Of a stretch of 64,000 nt of DNA, positions 28,791-40,739 are shown piece by piece (the stretch's first letter is position 1; the number at the start of each line of letters is the position of its first letter). The stretch covers positions 315,001-379,000 of the forward strand of contig JAZGTH010000139.1 in NCBI GenBank assembly GCA_036877525.1, given 5' to 3'. The position numbers and the translations under genes are program-made. The notes below the pieces were generated by a model, which ran no database searches, was not told the origin of the DNA, and saw nothing but the letters and a program-made list of their open reading frames with translations. This stretch comes from Chromobotia macracanthus (Eukaryota; Chordata; Actinopteri; Cypriniformes; Botiidae).

Positions 28791-31049
28791 TTAGAGTTAT
28801 AATAGGTTTTACATGTTGTCTCAGCTATTTTATTCTTCTTATCATTGTGTCACGACAGGCTCAGGAGGCCAAGAATATTTTAGAAATCAACAGTTATTAC
28901 ATCAAATCAACTTAACAATAATAAACAAATAAAGAAAAAACAGCATTCTAAAAACAACCTCTTAACATCAAAACAATTAAAAGAACACCATATCAATCAA
29001 CAAATAAAAAAGTACAAGTTCAAACAAAAGATACAGGCCTGTAAACACAAATCTCACAATTAAACTACTAATCAGAAACAACAAAGGATAATAAAAGAAA
29101 GTGAAAACAGAAAGCATAACCTTCTATGCAGGGGTCTTGCATTATGGCACCCCTATGGTACCTCCCAAAAAACACACACACACAAATACTCCCCACAAAT
29201 GAACAGGTCACATTTTCATATGTGTTAATAAGGCATAATGCATGCATAATAAAGCTTCAAATGATTCACATGACACACAGGTATGTTTTCTTCCATCACA
29301 TGGCAAGTTTATTTGGACTGAACTATGTGCTTTCTTTCTTGAGAAGCTTCCCTTGCAGTTATAAATAACCAGGGCCAGGGCATAACCCCTTCAGACTAAA
29401 GGCTGGTTTAACAGACTGGTTGGGCTTTCCAGTTAACTGACAAGTAAAAAACAGTACTGGCAAGTATGGTAGGTCTTCACATATGCGGACATATCAAGTC
29501 TGAGCTTTGGCCAGACATTTTTTTAAGTAGTTGGTATGTTTTAACACTCAGATGTCCTGAAGCATCATGAGCTGTTTTTAGAACAAGGTAAGGGAAATTC
29601 TCTAGCATCACAATCTGAACAACTGGGTCTCCTACAAAATCTTCACCATGGGGCACTTACTTTCTAACACATACCCATCTAGGAGATAGGCTGAAGGAGT
29701 GTTCCAACATATTTGGAGATACAAGTCAGCAAGTGATACATCTATGAGAGATGTTTAAAACTGTCTGTATTAACTAGCATTATGCTTGCACAGTTTAGCA
29801 TTAATTAGCATGATGCTATCTAGCTACCTACCTACCTACCCACACACCCACCCACCTACCTACCTAAAAGTTAGAGTCTCACCAGTAAACCACAACTGCC
29901 CCATTTGTGACCCTTAAACCACCACGGGTAGAAAGTATCACTTCGGAGAAGACACAAAGGATAAATTATGCCTTCCAGAGCTGTATAGATGTACATTTCT
30001 GAAAATCAAAAGTGAAATGAAGCTCATGCACCAGTTAAATAGCCATGTTTCCCTTATTCTTATAACAGTACATATCTTGACTTTTCATCCAAAAACTAAG
30101 TATTTTTATATTAAACATTAAGCATTAAAACATTAAGCATTAAGTATACATAAGTATTGTTTTTATTTGAATAACTAAAGGTACTTCAACAGTATTTGTT
30201 CTTCAGACATTCTTCTTTAAAATAAATTAACTAGATTTTACAAAGTGTGACCCACATTTCATTTTTGGTGACTAGAAAATGTGTACAATTTAATAGTTTA
30301 CTCCTGGAGACACATTTAGATCCCTATATCTGTATTCCCCAGATCTGATGTAAAATATGTTTCCAAAGTCATAAATTGACATAACAGAAATAAATGTGGC
30401 AGTTCAATGGCTCAACAGCCTAAAAAACATACATTACATTACAATATATTGTGTCCAAATGTAAATGTAATCAATCTGTAATTATTAAAACAGCTTTTTT
30501 TATTCTATTTCTTTATATTAATAATATATGTGTTTATTAGTTCTTTGAAATAAATTAGGGTAAACTAGTGCTGAAAGGTTTTCCACTCTTGTTTCAGGCC
30601 TTTGATTGAGCAAATCATAAGCAAAAGGTGATTATATGCTGCTGTGTTGATCCTGAATGCCCAATGCAATGTATATCACTTTAGTATTTATTATTAAGGT
30701 GGGGAGAGGAAGAGAATCAGGTGATCTTAAAGGGACTCTCAATTTTGTTTTCCCACACTAGGATTTTCAACTATTTTTATCTCACTCGCTATACCCAAAT
30801 TATTATACACCATGTCACAAATATACAACTGTTATATATGTAAATCTGTATACAAATAATATCCTATTTGACACACCTATACCCTGACACACACATTGTA
30901 TGTTATTGTATGTTTGAACTGTATTGGCTGTGGAAATTGATTGTGGACAATTTTAATTCCACATTTACAAGGTATAAGAGACTGCTGTTCAGCTGAACTG
31001 AGATATTTCCTGATATTTTAGATTAGAGTAAGCTGTTGGCATGAATCCA
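28791..31049. other. Intergenic stretch, minar2 3' UTR at right end
   Basis: No coding exon found. A (CTAC)n/(CCAC)n tract lies at about 29815-29870 next to agcatgatgct-type repeats. On the minus strand AATAAA-type signals (plus-strand tttatt, for example near 30688) lie several hundred bases past the minar2 stop, so part of 30.6-31.05 kb is probably its 3' UTR. Confidence 0.45.
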
Positions 31050-34000
31050 TCAGTCTTTAGATTGTGTTACCACTATTGGCACAGTAATAATGATCACAAC
31101 GGCACAAACCAACAGGATGATGGATGCTAATATTTTACAAATCTTCTTTCTTTTCAGTTCAGCTTCTGTCTTCTTGAGCAGTGAATCATAGCCAGGGGTG
31201 TAGAGATCTTCCAGCCAGAAACTCAGCTTTCTCGGGTCTTCCTAAAAAAGACAGTAAATCAAGGCTGGCCAAACTTCTTTTAAAGAAATAGTTCACCCAG
31301 AAACTATTTTTTTTATGTTTTTCGTCATGAGGCCTATGGCGAGAACTCGCATGACATGACAGACCAATAAGATTCGACCTTATCAATGTGCCACCCTATT
31401 TGAAGATACTACTCTGATCTCTGTTTGTTTACATGGATTACATCTAGACATGTTTGCTTAATAAGCTCAAAATATTAATCATTCCCTTTCTCTCACTCAC
31501 TCATATATCTTAAAAGAAGACATAACAAAACAGTATGTTTTGTAAGCAATTTCATTAAAGCACATTATTCTGATATTTTTTCAGCTCATATTGACTGTCA
31601 AGCAGCCTGTGCTAATGTTTAATACCTTCATGTAGTCTGAGAGCTGACCGTGTGCAGTGTGTCTGTCATACTCCTGAATGGTCCAGGACGGTTTGGTCTT
31701 GATGTTCTCCTCTGTGTGCAGGACACTGATATGGGTATATAGAGGGTTTTGCTTGATCTTTGGTTTGAGAGTTTGAGGAGTGATGTGTTTCTCCAAATCT
31801 CTGTCTCTAAACTCAACACTGCCATCTGCTGACAGCTTCCCTTCATTAGCCCTCTCTCTTTCCTACAAACACAAGAAAGACTGACCTGATAGGTGGACAG
31901 ATAGACAGGCTTGTATCTGTTTTTCAGTGAGGAGACACTTCATAAACATTTAAGTACACATACATGTTGCATGTCTTTGACTGAATAACTGTCCCTGATT
32001 ACTGATTACTTCCCCTTTCATATAGTAATTCTGCACTCTTAACCCGAATTAGTTGACTTGACTAGAAAATTGTGTGGAAGCACTAAACCTTGTTAGTTTT
32101 TACACAGGGTGAAACTAAACAGGTTAAGTTGTTTTAACATAGAACCTTAAGTGGGTGCAGTAGACAAATCAACTTTATATTAGTAGTCTATACTAAAATC
32201 ATTAGTTAACATTATTTTTTAAGTATACTTTTAGATAATTTTTAGTGATGAATGTTATATTTATGTCTTATAAAAATTATACTAATATTGAGATTTTTTG
32301 CAGAAATTAACATTTAAATTTTTTAAATTTTTGGCATAAAAACAAGTAACAATTTAATGTAATCAACTTGTCAGCCAAAAGATAAAACATTTTGGCATAA
32401 GCAAACCATTTTACTTATTAACAGTTGCAAATTGTTTAGAGGACGAACATGAGAAAGATGAGGAAAATCAGCACACTGTATTCAACAATATGCTTGTGAA
32501 TGACTAGACGATTGTAAACTGGGTTTTAGTTCACTGTGGCCCAACATGACAAGTACTTGTTGGATGAATTGGAATGTGTTCTTCATTGATTTGGGGAAGT
32601 TGAGATGCAGTGCGTATGCAAGTCCAAATAGAAAGCAAATAGCTTTTGGTAAGTCTTTAAAGCCTTCCTTCCCAACTTCTCCCTCAATGATGAATTTAAC
32701 AGGATGGATTGAGATGAAGAGGAGATGGAAGCACAGCACCTTCATACTCAACAAGGAAGATTCAGAAGTCTAGGCAGTGGAATGAGTATTCATCCTCAGA
32801 TTCCTAACAACAGAGCACATTCATGACATTTCACATTAAATAACCATCAATATTCAACATTCAATGTTCAACAATATAGTCTTGTAATATAACAGATACA
32901 TGAGTGAATTGGTTATGATTGCTGGAGCCCATTAAACAATTAGTTCATCCAAAAATGAACATTTTGTCATTTTGTTACAAACGTTCTAGAAAAACTGTGA
33001 ACATACAGAAACACATTGGCTAAAGATATAACCTGTGACCTGACAGAAAAAGCAAACTTAAATGTTAACTTTATAGCATTTAAGCATTTAGCATTAATAG
33101 CATAAACTGTAAACAGACAGGAAAAACTATTATCGAAAAACGCGCCAATGCAATAAACATTTGGGCAAAGGATTCGCATGCCGAGTTACACCCACCTGCA
33201 GGCGGGTATAAAGCCGGCCACAACTTACTTACATTCAGGTTTGTGGTGAAGAGCAGAGATGTGTCCCGGGCCAATCAGCGGTGAATCAGGCTTGCGGCAA
33301 GGAGATGTAACATCTATGTTCTCTCTTTCAGGGAACAAGGGTTACATATGTAACCAAGACATTCCCTTTCAGTCAGTCATGTTCTACGTTACGTCGATGT
33401 ACTGATGTATGGGTTCCCTGAGAAGACACCTCGGTGCATGGGTCTCCTTCCTCTTCCAGGGAAAGGGCGCTCACCAGTGGGAAACCACTGCGAAGGAGTA
33501 TAAATGCCTATTTCTGCTTATCCCAGGGTGGAGGCAACGCAAGCGAAGACACCAAGCACGTCCTCCCACCCACTATGTAGTGGGCTCCAACACATGGAAG
33601 GATACAGGCTCCACCCTGAGATTGTTAAACCTCGGTGTTAGGTGTCACCCAGCCCCCAGCTGTGTGAATGTCTGGGGTGCCGTGTGCCAACGCCCAAGAG
33701 GAAGCAACAGTCCTAGTCAAGTGAGCCCTCACTTCAAGAGGGCATGGCATACCCTGGGAGTGGTACACCAAAGCAATGGCTTCCAGTTGGCCAGCCTCTG
33801 TTTGGAGAGGGTCTTTCCTTCTGCCTACCTCCAAAGAAGACAAAGAGCTGATCGGAGCTTCTGAAGCTCCAATTACGGTCCACATAAAAATGCAGAGTGC
33901 AAACGGGACATAACAAAGAAAGGTCTAGGTCTGCCTCCTCCACAGGCAGTGCTTACAGGTTCACCACCTGGTCCAGGTGTGGTGGGAACCTTGGGCACGT

Positions 34001-37000
34001 GGCCAGACCTGGGTCTCAAGGTCCGATCAGGAGCTCTGTCTTGAGAGACAGACTCTTCGGCTCAATTGACTCAAGTGGCTCGAGAGGGGTTCCCCGTAGC
34101 GTGGAAGGACTACAGAAAGGTCCCACGAGGGAAAGGAGGGCGGCCTTGGGGGGGTTCAGTCTCCGGGCGCCCGTCAGGAACCTGATGACCAGCTCATGCT
34201 TTCCTAATACTTACCTTTTACTGCTAGGTGATGGGCCAAGATAACAGCCATGTACACCTTCGGGGTGGAAGGGAACAACCTCCGTTCCAACCCTTCCTAC
34301 AGAAAGGAAAGCACAGAGCTGATCAGACAATGTGGGGGTCTTCTCCACAGGAAGAACAGTGAAGAGGCTGTACTTCACGGCGTAAGCCCGCCTGGTAGGA
34401 GATCTCGTCTGAGTGATAATGTCCACCATGTCCAGGGTTAGATCACTCAGGTTCTCCACGTCCCTTCCAAGGACCACACATGGTCCACCAGGGAGGGGCT
34501 GTTGCGAGGAGCATCAGGTCCGAAAAAAACAGGTCTGGGAGGGCCAGCAACCAGCAAGACCTGCTCCTCATCCTCCCTGACCTTGCACAGTGTTTGTGCA
34601 AGGAGACTCACTGGGGGAAACACATACTTGCGCAGACCCTGGGGCCAGCTGTGTGCCAACGCATCCGTGCCAAAGGGGGCCTTGAACAGGGAATAAAACA
34701 GCAGGGAGTGGGAGAACCCTTGGGGGCAAACAGGACCACCTGTGCTTCCCTGAATCAACTCCAGATCAGCAGGATGGCCTGAGGATGGAGTATCCACTTT
34801 CCTGGGCTTAATAGGTGTTTGGGCAGGTATGCCTGCCCTTCATCAATGGATGAAAGCAGCGCAGGGCCAAAGCACTGCCAACAACTCAAGGCAATTGTCA
34901 TGCCACAGGCGTCGGGGTCCTGTCCAGGAGCCTGAAGTCGCCTACTCATTGCACACAGTGCCCCAACCTGTCTTGGAGGCATCCATTGTTACAACAATGT
35001 GCCTGGACTATTGTTCTAAGGGCACCCCGGCCCATAGAAAGACAATGTCCCACCAACAGCAGAAGATTCAACGGCAGGACAGTGTGACAATCACACAGTG
35101 TGTGTTGCGGTGCCATGCCCACCTTGGGACTCGGTCGTGTAGCCAGTGCTGCAGCAGTCTCGTATGCATCAGGCCAAGTGGTGTGACCACAACCATGGAC
35201 TCCATATGCCCCAGGAGCCTCTAAACAGTTTCAGTGGGACTGCTGTCTTGGCTTTGAACAGTTTCAGGCACAGCAGCAATGACTGTGCACGCTCATTTGA
35301 GAGGCACAGATCCATACTGAGAAAAGAGATGCCCTGTGTTGGGGAGAACTTGCTCTTTTCCCAGTTGACCCAAAGCCCCTGGTGGCTGAGGTGCCGGAGC
35401 ACCAGATCCCTGTGTTCGCACAACTGCTCTTGAGAGTGGCCAAAATGCACCAGTCATCGAGGTAGTTAAGGATGCAAATGCCAACTTCTGCTTGGGAGTG
35501 AGGAAGCGATGCGTCTCTCACTGTCGGCCAACGTCCAGTTGGGCCTGGACTGAGAGGAAACTCTTCCACCAAGGACCTCCAGCTCAAGCTGCCATGCAGA
35601 AATCTCAGTCCCAGGTATGTCAGCCCTTTCCAAATTATCAGGCAAATTACCCGTTTCATTCCCACGTTCCATGTTTCTCTCCTAAAACCCACTGTTGGTC
35701 TGGCCAGTGAGGTGGAAGGGGAGCCCAGAGAACAACCTCCCCCTATCCTGGTCGACGGTGAGGAGGCTTACCGAGTGAGGGAATTACTTGACTCCAGGTG
35801 CCGGGGTGGTGCTCTCCAGTATCTGGTAGACTGGGAGGGGTTTGGCCCAGAGGAGCAGTCCTGGGTCAATGCTGGAGATATCCTCGACCCTACTATAACC
35901 GAGGAGTTTCATCAGACTCATCTGGGAAAGCTGGCACTCAACCTCGTAGTAGGCCGCTTTCCTCCTCACATCAGAAGCCGTTCGCGGGGGGGGGGTTCTG
36001 TTACGTTGGAGGCCACCGTACCACCTTCTTCAAACCACCAGAGGGCGCCGTCACCTGAATATTAGTCATATTCATTTGGACTACAACTCCCATGAGGCCA
36101 CATTCCTGGGACTGATTTCCTTTGCACCTGTTTCCTGTTTCCCTTACTATATAAGCTCCATGCAAACTCTGGTTCATTGCAAAGTCTTGTTTTGCCACAG
36201 CGAACATTACTGAGCGTTTTTCCACGTTCCCAGGATTTCTTGTTGTTACCAATTGGATTGTTTATCGCTCCTGATTGTTTGCTGCCTGCCTCGACCCTTG
36301 CCTGTTTTCTGATTCTGCTCTGCTTTGCCCTTGTTATACCGAAACTATGTTTGCCGGTTATTGACCCTGTCTGTCTGTTATTCTGTAATAAACTGCTGCA
36401 AATGGATCCAACCGCCTCCGACCCTTTGTAACAAGTATGTTCAGAGAATTTTCAATAATTCCCGTATGTTTATCTGTATGTTCATAGCTTGATAAAATGT
36501 GTTTTGGCAGAAAATTATATAAAATCAAACAGTGCATATTGGAATTTCAATAATTTATTATATGGTTCTCTTTTTAGAGATGCTTTTAAATAATTTGGGG
36601 ACAATGCTTGATTAAATCATCTTTCTTGACATGGCAGCAGTGGTGGGATTTTGTAAAAGTGCAAATTAAGCAACTGTGTCAATAATATACTCACAACACC
36701 ACAAGAGACATAAATAGGTCAATAAGTGTATTAGAGGAAGATTTAATGATATTAGAACTTGCAGATTTCACAAAAGTCACTTATATAACATATAAAAAAC
36801 ATAGAATTTATTAACAGATATGCTTGGTTTAACCACACAAGCTGCAATAATAAGATCCAGGTTCCAAAGTATTAAATTAATGGATGCTTCTTCCAAATTC
36901 TTTTTTAGTTTAGAAAAAAGAATGGTCAGGGGAAAATGATGTTTGCTTTGCAGTCTGAAACGGGTTTTGCTATCCAAACCCTTTAGAAATCAGGAGGGCT

Positions 37001-39344
37001 GTACAATTCTATGAAGACTTGTACAAGAGTGACATTTTAGAGACAAATAATAATTTGGGTTTTTTTGATAATTTACCCCAGGTAACCAAAGAGGACAACA
37101 TAGAAATTAGTAAAGCTCTTAGTTTAGAAGAACTTGAAGATGCTCTGAAAAAAATGGAAAATAAAAAGGAACCTAGCATTGATGGTTTTACAGTGGAGTT
37201 TTATAAATCTTTTTGGTCAGAAGCTGGACCAGATTTGCTAACAGTTTATAATGAGAGTCTGGTAAATGGACAACTCCCATAAAGCTGCTGGAATACATTA
37301 CACATAGTACATTGTACTAATGTTTTTCAGTTATCAGCTTATGTTAATGATGTTGTTGTTTTAATAAGCAAGCCCAATGATGTTGATGTGCTGTTGAAGA
37401 TTTTACATGATTTTAAAGTGTTTCTTCTGCAAAGGTTAACTGGAAAAAAAGTGAAGCAATATTGGTTTCTGAAAAATTTTGAAAGGTGAACCAAGGCTGC
37501 CTGATGATTTAAAATGGATCAGAGGTGGATTCAAGTATCTTCGAGTGTTTTTAGGGAATGAAGATGCTGTTCAAAAGAATTCAAATGTCTTTCGCTATAC
37601 TGAAAAGAACTTTGTGAAATGCTAAAATTATAACACTTTTATATCAATTACATCAAACTGCAAGATCTGATTTTGAGGATGTGAACACAATTGCTGAGCA
37701 TTTAGGAGCCAGATCTTATCATAAAGTGGGAAAAGCACTTGAAAAATGTAGATTGGCCCTTACTGGGGAAAAAACAGAACTACTGGGTCAATACTCAAAA
37801 GGGTTCATCAATCCTGATTGTAAAGACCCGTTCCCGGACTTGAGTATATCTCCCTTTTTGGGAGAATGCAACAGCATGTTTAAAAGTGTGATACACCATG
37901 GTGTAATGTTCTTAATCTTGCAGAAAATTAAAAACCAGTATGAAGAGCTTTGTACAATTCACAACTGGTCAGGTCACTGGTGATTTACAGTGGAAAGTGT
38001 TACATGGTGCCATTGCAGTTAATACTTTTGTGTATTTGTTAGATTTTAATGTTGCTAAAGGTTGTCCTTTTTGTTTGCAAAAAGAGACTATTTTTAAGCT
38101 TTTATGCATTGCATAAAGGATAAAACCTCTATTTAAAATCTTGGAGAGACTTTTTATTCCTTTTATTGTGATTTTTTTTTAATGAAATTGTTTATATGTG
38201 GTTTTAAATATGCAAAAGTACATCGTCAAAAGTCTCAGTTGTTGAATTTCTTGTTAGGCCAAGCAAAAATGGCTATTTTTATTACAATGAAAGAAAAAGC
38301 AGCAAAACTGAGCAAAACATACAGAGTTGATTAGAAACAGTTTTTGTAAAACTAGTAAAATCTAGGATTTTAATTGATTATCATTACTATAAATTAATGC
38401 ATGATCTTTTATCTTTTGAGATAAAATCAGTTGTCACATAAATCTGTTGTTTGAATGGGATTCTTTATTAAATTGTTGAAGAGGAGTTGTATTTTTCTTT
38501 ATTAAGATAAAATGTTTTTATGGGTGTTGCTTAGTAGTTGGCTGGGTTGATTGTTTTCTTTTGTGTTTTGTTTAATTCCTAGTTTTATGCTAGTTTGTAT
38601 CTCTTTTTTTTTTTGCTTGACTGTTTCTGCATTGCTGTCATTGAAGCCTCATCTGTTGCCCGTCATCAGTCTGGTGTAATACTTTTACTAGAATGTGAAA
38701 GATGCTGTAATATTTACTGGCATGTGAATTTGCAGTCCAGAAGAAAATCTGGAACAATTAAGACAATGTTAAAATTACAGGGAAACTGTGATAATTACTA
38801 CATGACCTCAACAGCCCATATTAAACCAACCCTGTCAGAATGGATCATAACAGTAAGATTGTTTGAACGGGACAAGTCGAATAATGGAAACTCAAGCTTA
38901 GAAGTTATTAAAGGAATACATGACAAAATTAAAATGAGGCAGTCAAATGAAATACTGAACTTACCTAAACACAGAAAAAATATATTACTTTCTCTTATTT
39001 CTTCATTCTTATGTTCTACAGTGTTTAATAAGCAGATGCAGACTAACAATGTGACTGAAGTCTGCCTATATCCATAGTTTAAAAGAATATGAAGTTTTTC
39101 TACAGTATAGTTTCTGAGAGAGACAAAAATCTTTCAGTGTGGCTTGATCTGGAAGTGACAGCAGCTGTGTGTTAAGGGTCAGTAGAACAGTGTTTACCTG
39201 TGAATACATTTTGTTGTGCCATTGCCTCTGTCCAGACAGCACAGCGCCAATTTGAAACATTCCGTGTGTAGCCGGCAGCATTCCCACATCCAGCTGCAGG
39301 AATTTCTTTGGATGGTCATTGTTCGGCAGAACCGTTATGTCCAT
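31050..39344 (-). CDS. minar2: Major intrinsically disordered NOTCH2-binding receptor 1-like (MINAR2, KIAA1024L)
   Basis: Small membrane protein of the UPF0258 family, linked in vertebrates to Notch2 binding and inner-ear function. Minus-strand exons: 39344-39198 (49 codons), 31862-31626 (79 codons) and 31241-31050 (63 codons plus stop), all phase 0 with AG/GT borders, total 191 aa, close to the human length. The N-terminus begins MDITVLPNNDHPKKFLQLDV. The middle exon holds the conserved NPLYTHIS and KPSWTIQEYDRHTAHG blocks. The last exon holds FWLEDLYTPGYDSLLKK, then a basic stretch and one hydrophobic membrane helix of about 20 residues near the C-terminus, ending TQSKD. Intron 1 (7.3 kb) is filled with retroelement remnants. 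ppp2cb lies downstream and converges. Confidence 0.93.
32440..32760 (-). pseudogene. Second SAMD3-like gene fragment, in minar2 intron 1
   Basis: The minus-strand frame reads FIIEGEVGKEGFKDLPKAIC, then FLFGLAYALHLNFPKSMKNT, and then FIQQVLVMLG. The IEG...LFGL.YAL.L pattern matches the 19.0-19.4 kb fragment. It is likely a decayed exon of a multi-copy fish family. No upstream exon is visible and it lies inside an intron of minar2 on the same strand. Confidence 0.45.
33200..35700 (-). mobile_element. DIRS-like retrotransposon remnant, minus strand
   Basis: Minus strand, right to left: reverse transcriptase (about 35690-35200) with LNYLDDWCILA and the following LCEHRDLVLRHLSHQGLWVN segment; RNase H-like part (about 34980-34450) with FPPVSLLAQTLCKVREDEEQ; start of the tyrosine recombinase (about 34430-34300) with TQTRSPTRRAYAVKYSLF. 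This domain set is specific to DIRS elements. Frames are broken repeatedly. The left part 33240-33400 carries the palindrome ggttacatatgtaacc, typical of terminal repeats of fish DIRS copies. Confidence 0.8.
35712..36433 (+). mobile_element. 3' end of a chromovirus (Ty3/gypsy): chromodomain plus LTR
   Basis: The open frame 35712-36005 encodes the C-terminus of a chromoviral integrase: PPPILVDGEEAYRVRELLDS, LQYLVDWEGFGPEEQSW and ILDPTITEEFHQTH form a chromodomain, which directs integration to chromatin marks. A G-rich polypurine tract (about 35984-35996) and a full LTR follow. The upstream part of the element is missing; it joins the DIRS remnant directly at about 35700. Confidence 0.88.
35999..36433 (+). 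repeat. Chromovirus 3' LTR (435 bp)
   Basis: Starts TGTTACGTTGG and ends TTTGTAACA, with actatataagctcc (TATA) and an AATAAA before the end. It has the same length as, and similar sequence to, the solo LTR at 51626-52060 (shared gcaaagtcttgttttgcc-type and gattgtttgctgcctgcc blocks). It forms the right end of the element above. Confidence 0.88.
36820..38560 (+). mobile_element. Tx1/L1-like LINE remnant
   Basis: Plus-strand frames read FFFSLEKRM, then (37019-37282) LEELEDALKKMENKKEPSID and DGFTVEFYKSFW, the entry to the L1/Tx1 reverse-transcriptase domain. After an internal deletion comes SAYVNDVVVLISKP (the catalytic YxDD site here reads YVND). The 3' part gives WKVLHGAIAVNTF and KGCPFCLQKETIF, typical of the end of Tx1-type ORF2. 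Many stops; inactive. Confidence 0.75.
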
Positions 39345-40080
39345 TTTCTAACTGGTGTGAGCCCTACTGAGTGTGCTGTCAGTGTGAGAATTTATTATTG
39401 ATGAAGAGACAGCTCGGTGTAACTCTATCTGAACCTGCTAGTGACGTACCTTCTTACTGCTGACACACAGTAACCTGCAACATGGATGACAAGGGCAGGA
39501 TGTCTGATCATAGAATCTTTACCATTCTGTGTATACATCACAGTGGACAGATCATTTAAAGACATTTTTAACAGGGCTGTCAAAGTTTATGCATTAACTG
39601 CTGTGATTATTATTTTTTGCTTAACACATCAAAAACAATGTAATTAGCACACCATCAGGTTTGTTCATTTCCTGAAAACAGTTAATGCTATAATTAAAGT
39701 GCTAATGCCTTTCCCCATATCTTTTTTCTGGTGTTACATGATCACACTATCTGTAAGCTGATAGAGCTGACAGACAGAAATATCAAATAGAAAATATAGA
39801 AATAACACTATATAAAAGGAATGGCTAAATGTGACATTATAATGAGTTTATTTGAACATTATTTTGAGTCCTGTAATCATAATAGGGATATAATATATAA
39901 TTAATAATACAATAAAATTTTATATGGTTTCTATAATTGTTTATAAATAAATACAAACTGATAAAAATCTGATAAATTGCACTTTAGGCCTATTAAATGT
40001 TGAAAATGATGACTTTTTACTGTAATGTTAAATGGGTATCATTACTCATTATTAAGTCATTATAAGCTTTCCTCATAACA
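39345..40080. other. minar2 upstream region
   Basis: The minar2 promoter should lie just right of 39344 on the minus strand, but no CpG island or TATA box stands out. No other gene seen. Confidence 0.4.
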
Positions 40081-40500
40081 AAAAAAGTTATGGATTGCAA
40101 CTTTAATGTGCCAGAGGAGAACTGGCCCTCCTGGTTGAGGCTGAATCCAGCTTCGCAGCTTCTTATTGATTGCTATGATTGTGTGTGTTCTTTGTATCTT
40201 TTCCTGTGTTTTTGGTTTCCTTTGTTTCCCCTTGTTAATTTAGTAATTATCTTGTTAATTAGTTCATCATTGGCTCCTCCATTGCCCTAGTTACCTATTA
40301 TTTTCACCTGTTTCTAGTTTGGTTACTCTGTGTATATATATATACTCCCTGGTTTTGTTCTGTTCTTTGTCAGTCCTTATTTTGCTATGGTGTTTTGTGT
40401 TTTCCTGGTCTCCTGAGTTTTTGTTATCAAAAGTGTATTTTGAAATGATCTCCCTGTTTCTCTGGATTTCTCCCACTAACACCATTACAGGACTGACCTA
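40081..40500 (+). mobile_element. Degraded repeat, possibly an LTR fragment
   Basis: It begins with the common fish block gtgccagaggagaactggcc. It continues with pyrimidine-rich DNA, a tatatatatatactccctgg TATA-like region and an end in ccattacagg. The layout recalls LTR ends, but no TG start or target duplication is found. Confidence 0.35.
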
Positions 40501-40739
40501 AAAAATTATATTAATGAATATTCCAGCCATCAACCTCCTCCTTCTGGAGCAAGGGAAGCGTTCCCTCAAAGACCACACTAAGGACTTTCTTAACCTAGCG
40601 TGCCTCACTTTCTGGACTGCTCACTCTGTATGTTTTTCATACTGTCCTCAGTGAGCTGCGGTTCCCCCTCACCGTTGACAAGGTAAAGGACACAGTGTAA
40701 GGACACTGATTCTAATATTAATGTTATACTAATCGTAAC

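Noticed and set aside
33409..34782. Several plus-strand frames of 100-150 codons
   Set aside because: They are antisense shadows of the DIRS remnant, whose recognisable domains read on the minus strand.
38798..39049. 83-codon minus-strand frame just downstream of minar2 exon 1
   Set aside because: It lies in intron 1, opposite another frame; exon 1 already has a good GT donor at 39197 and joins exon 2 in phase.
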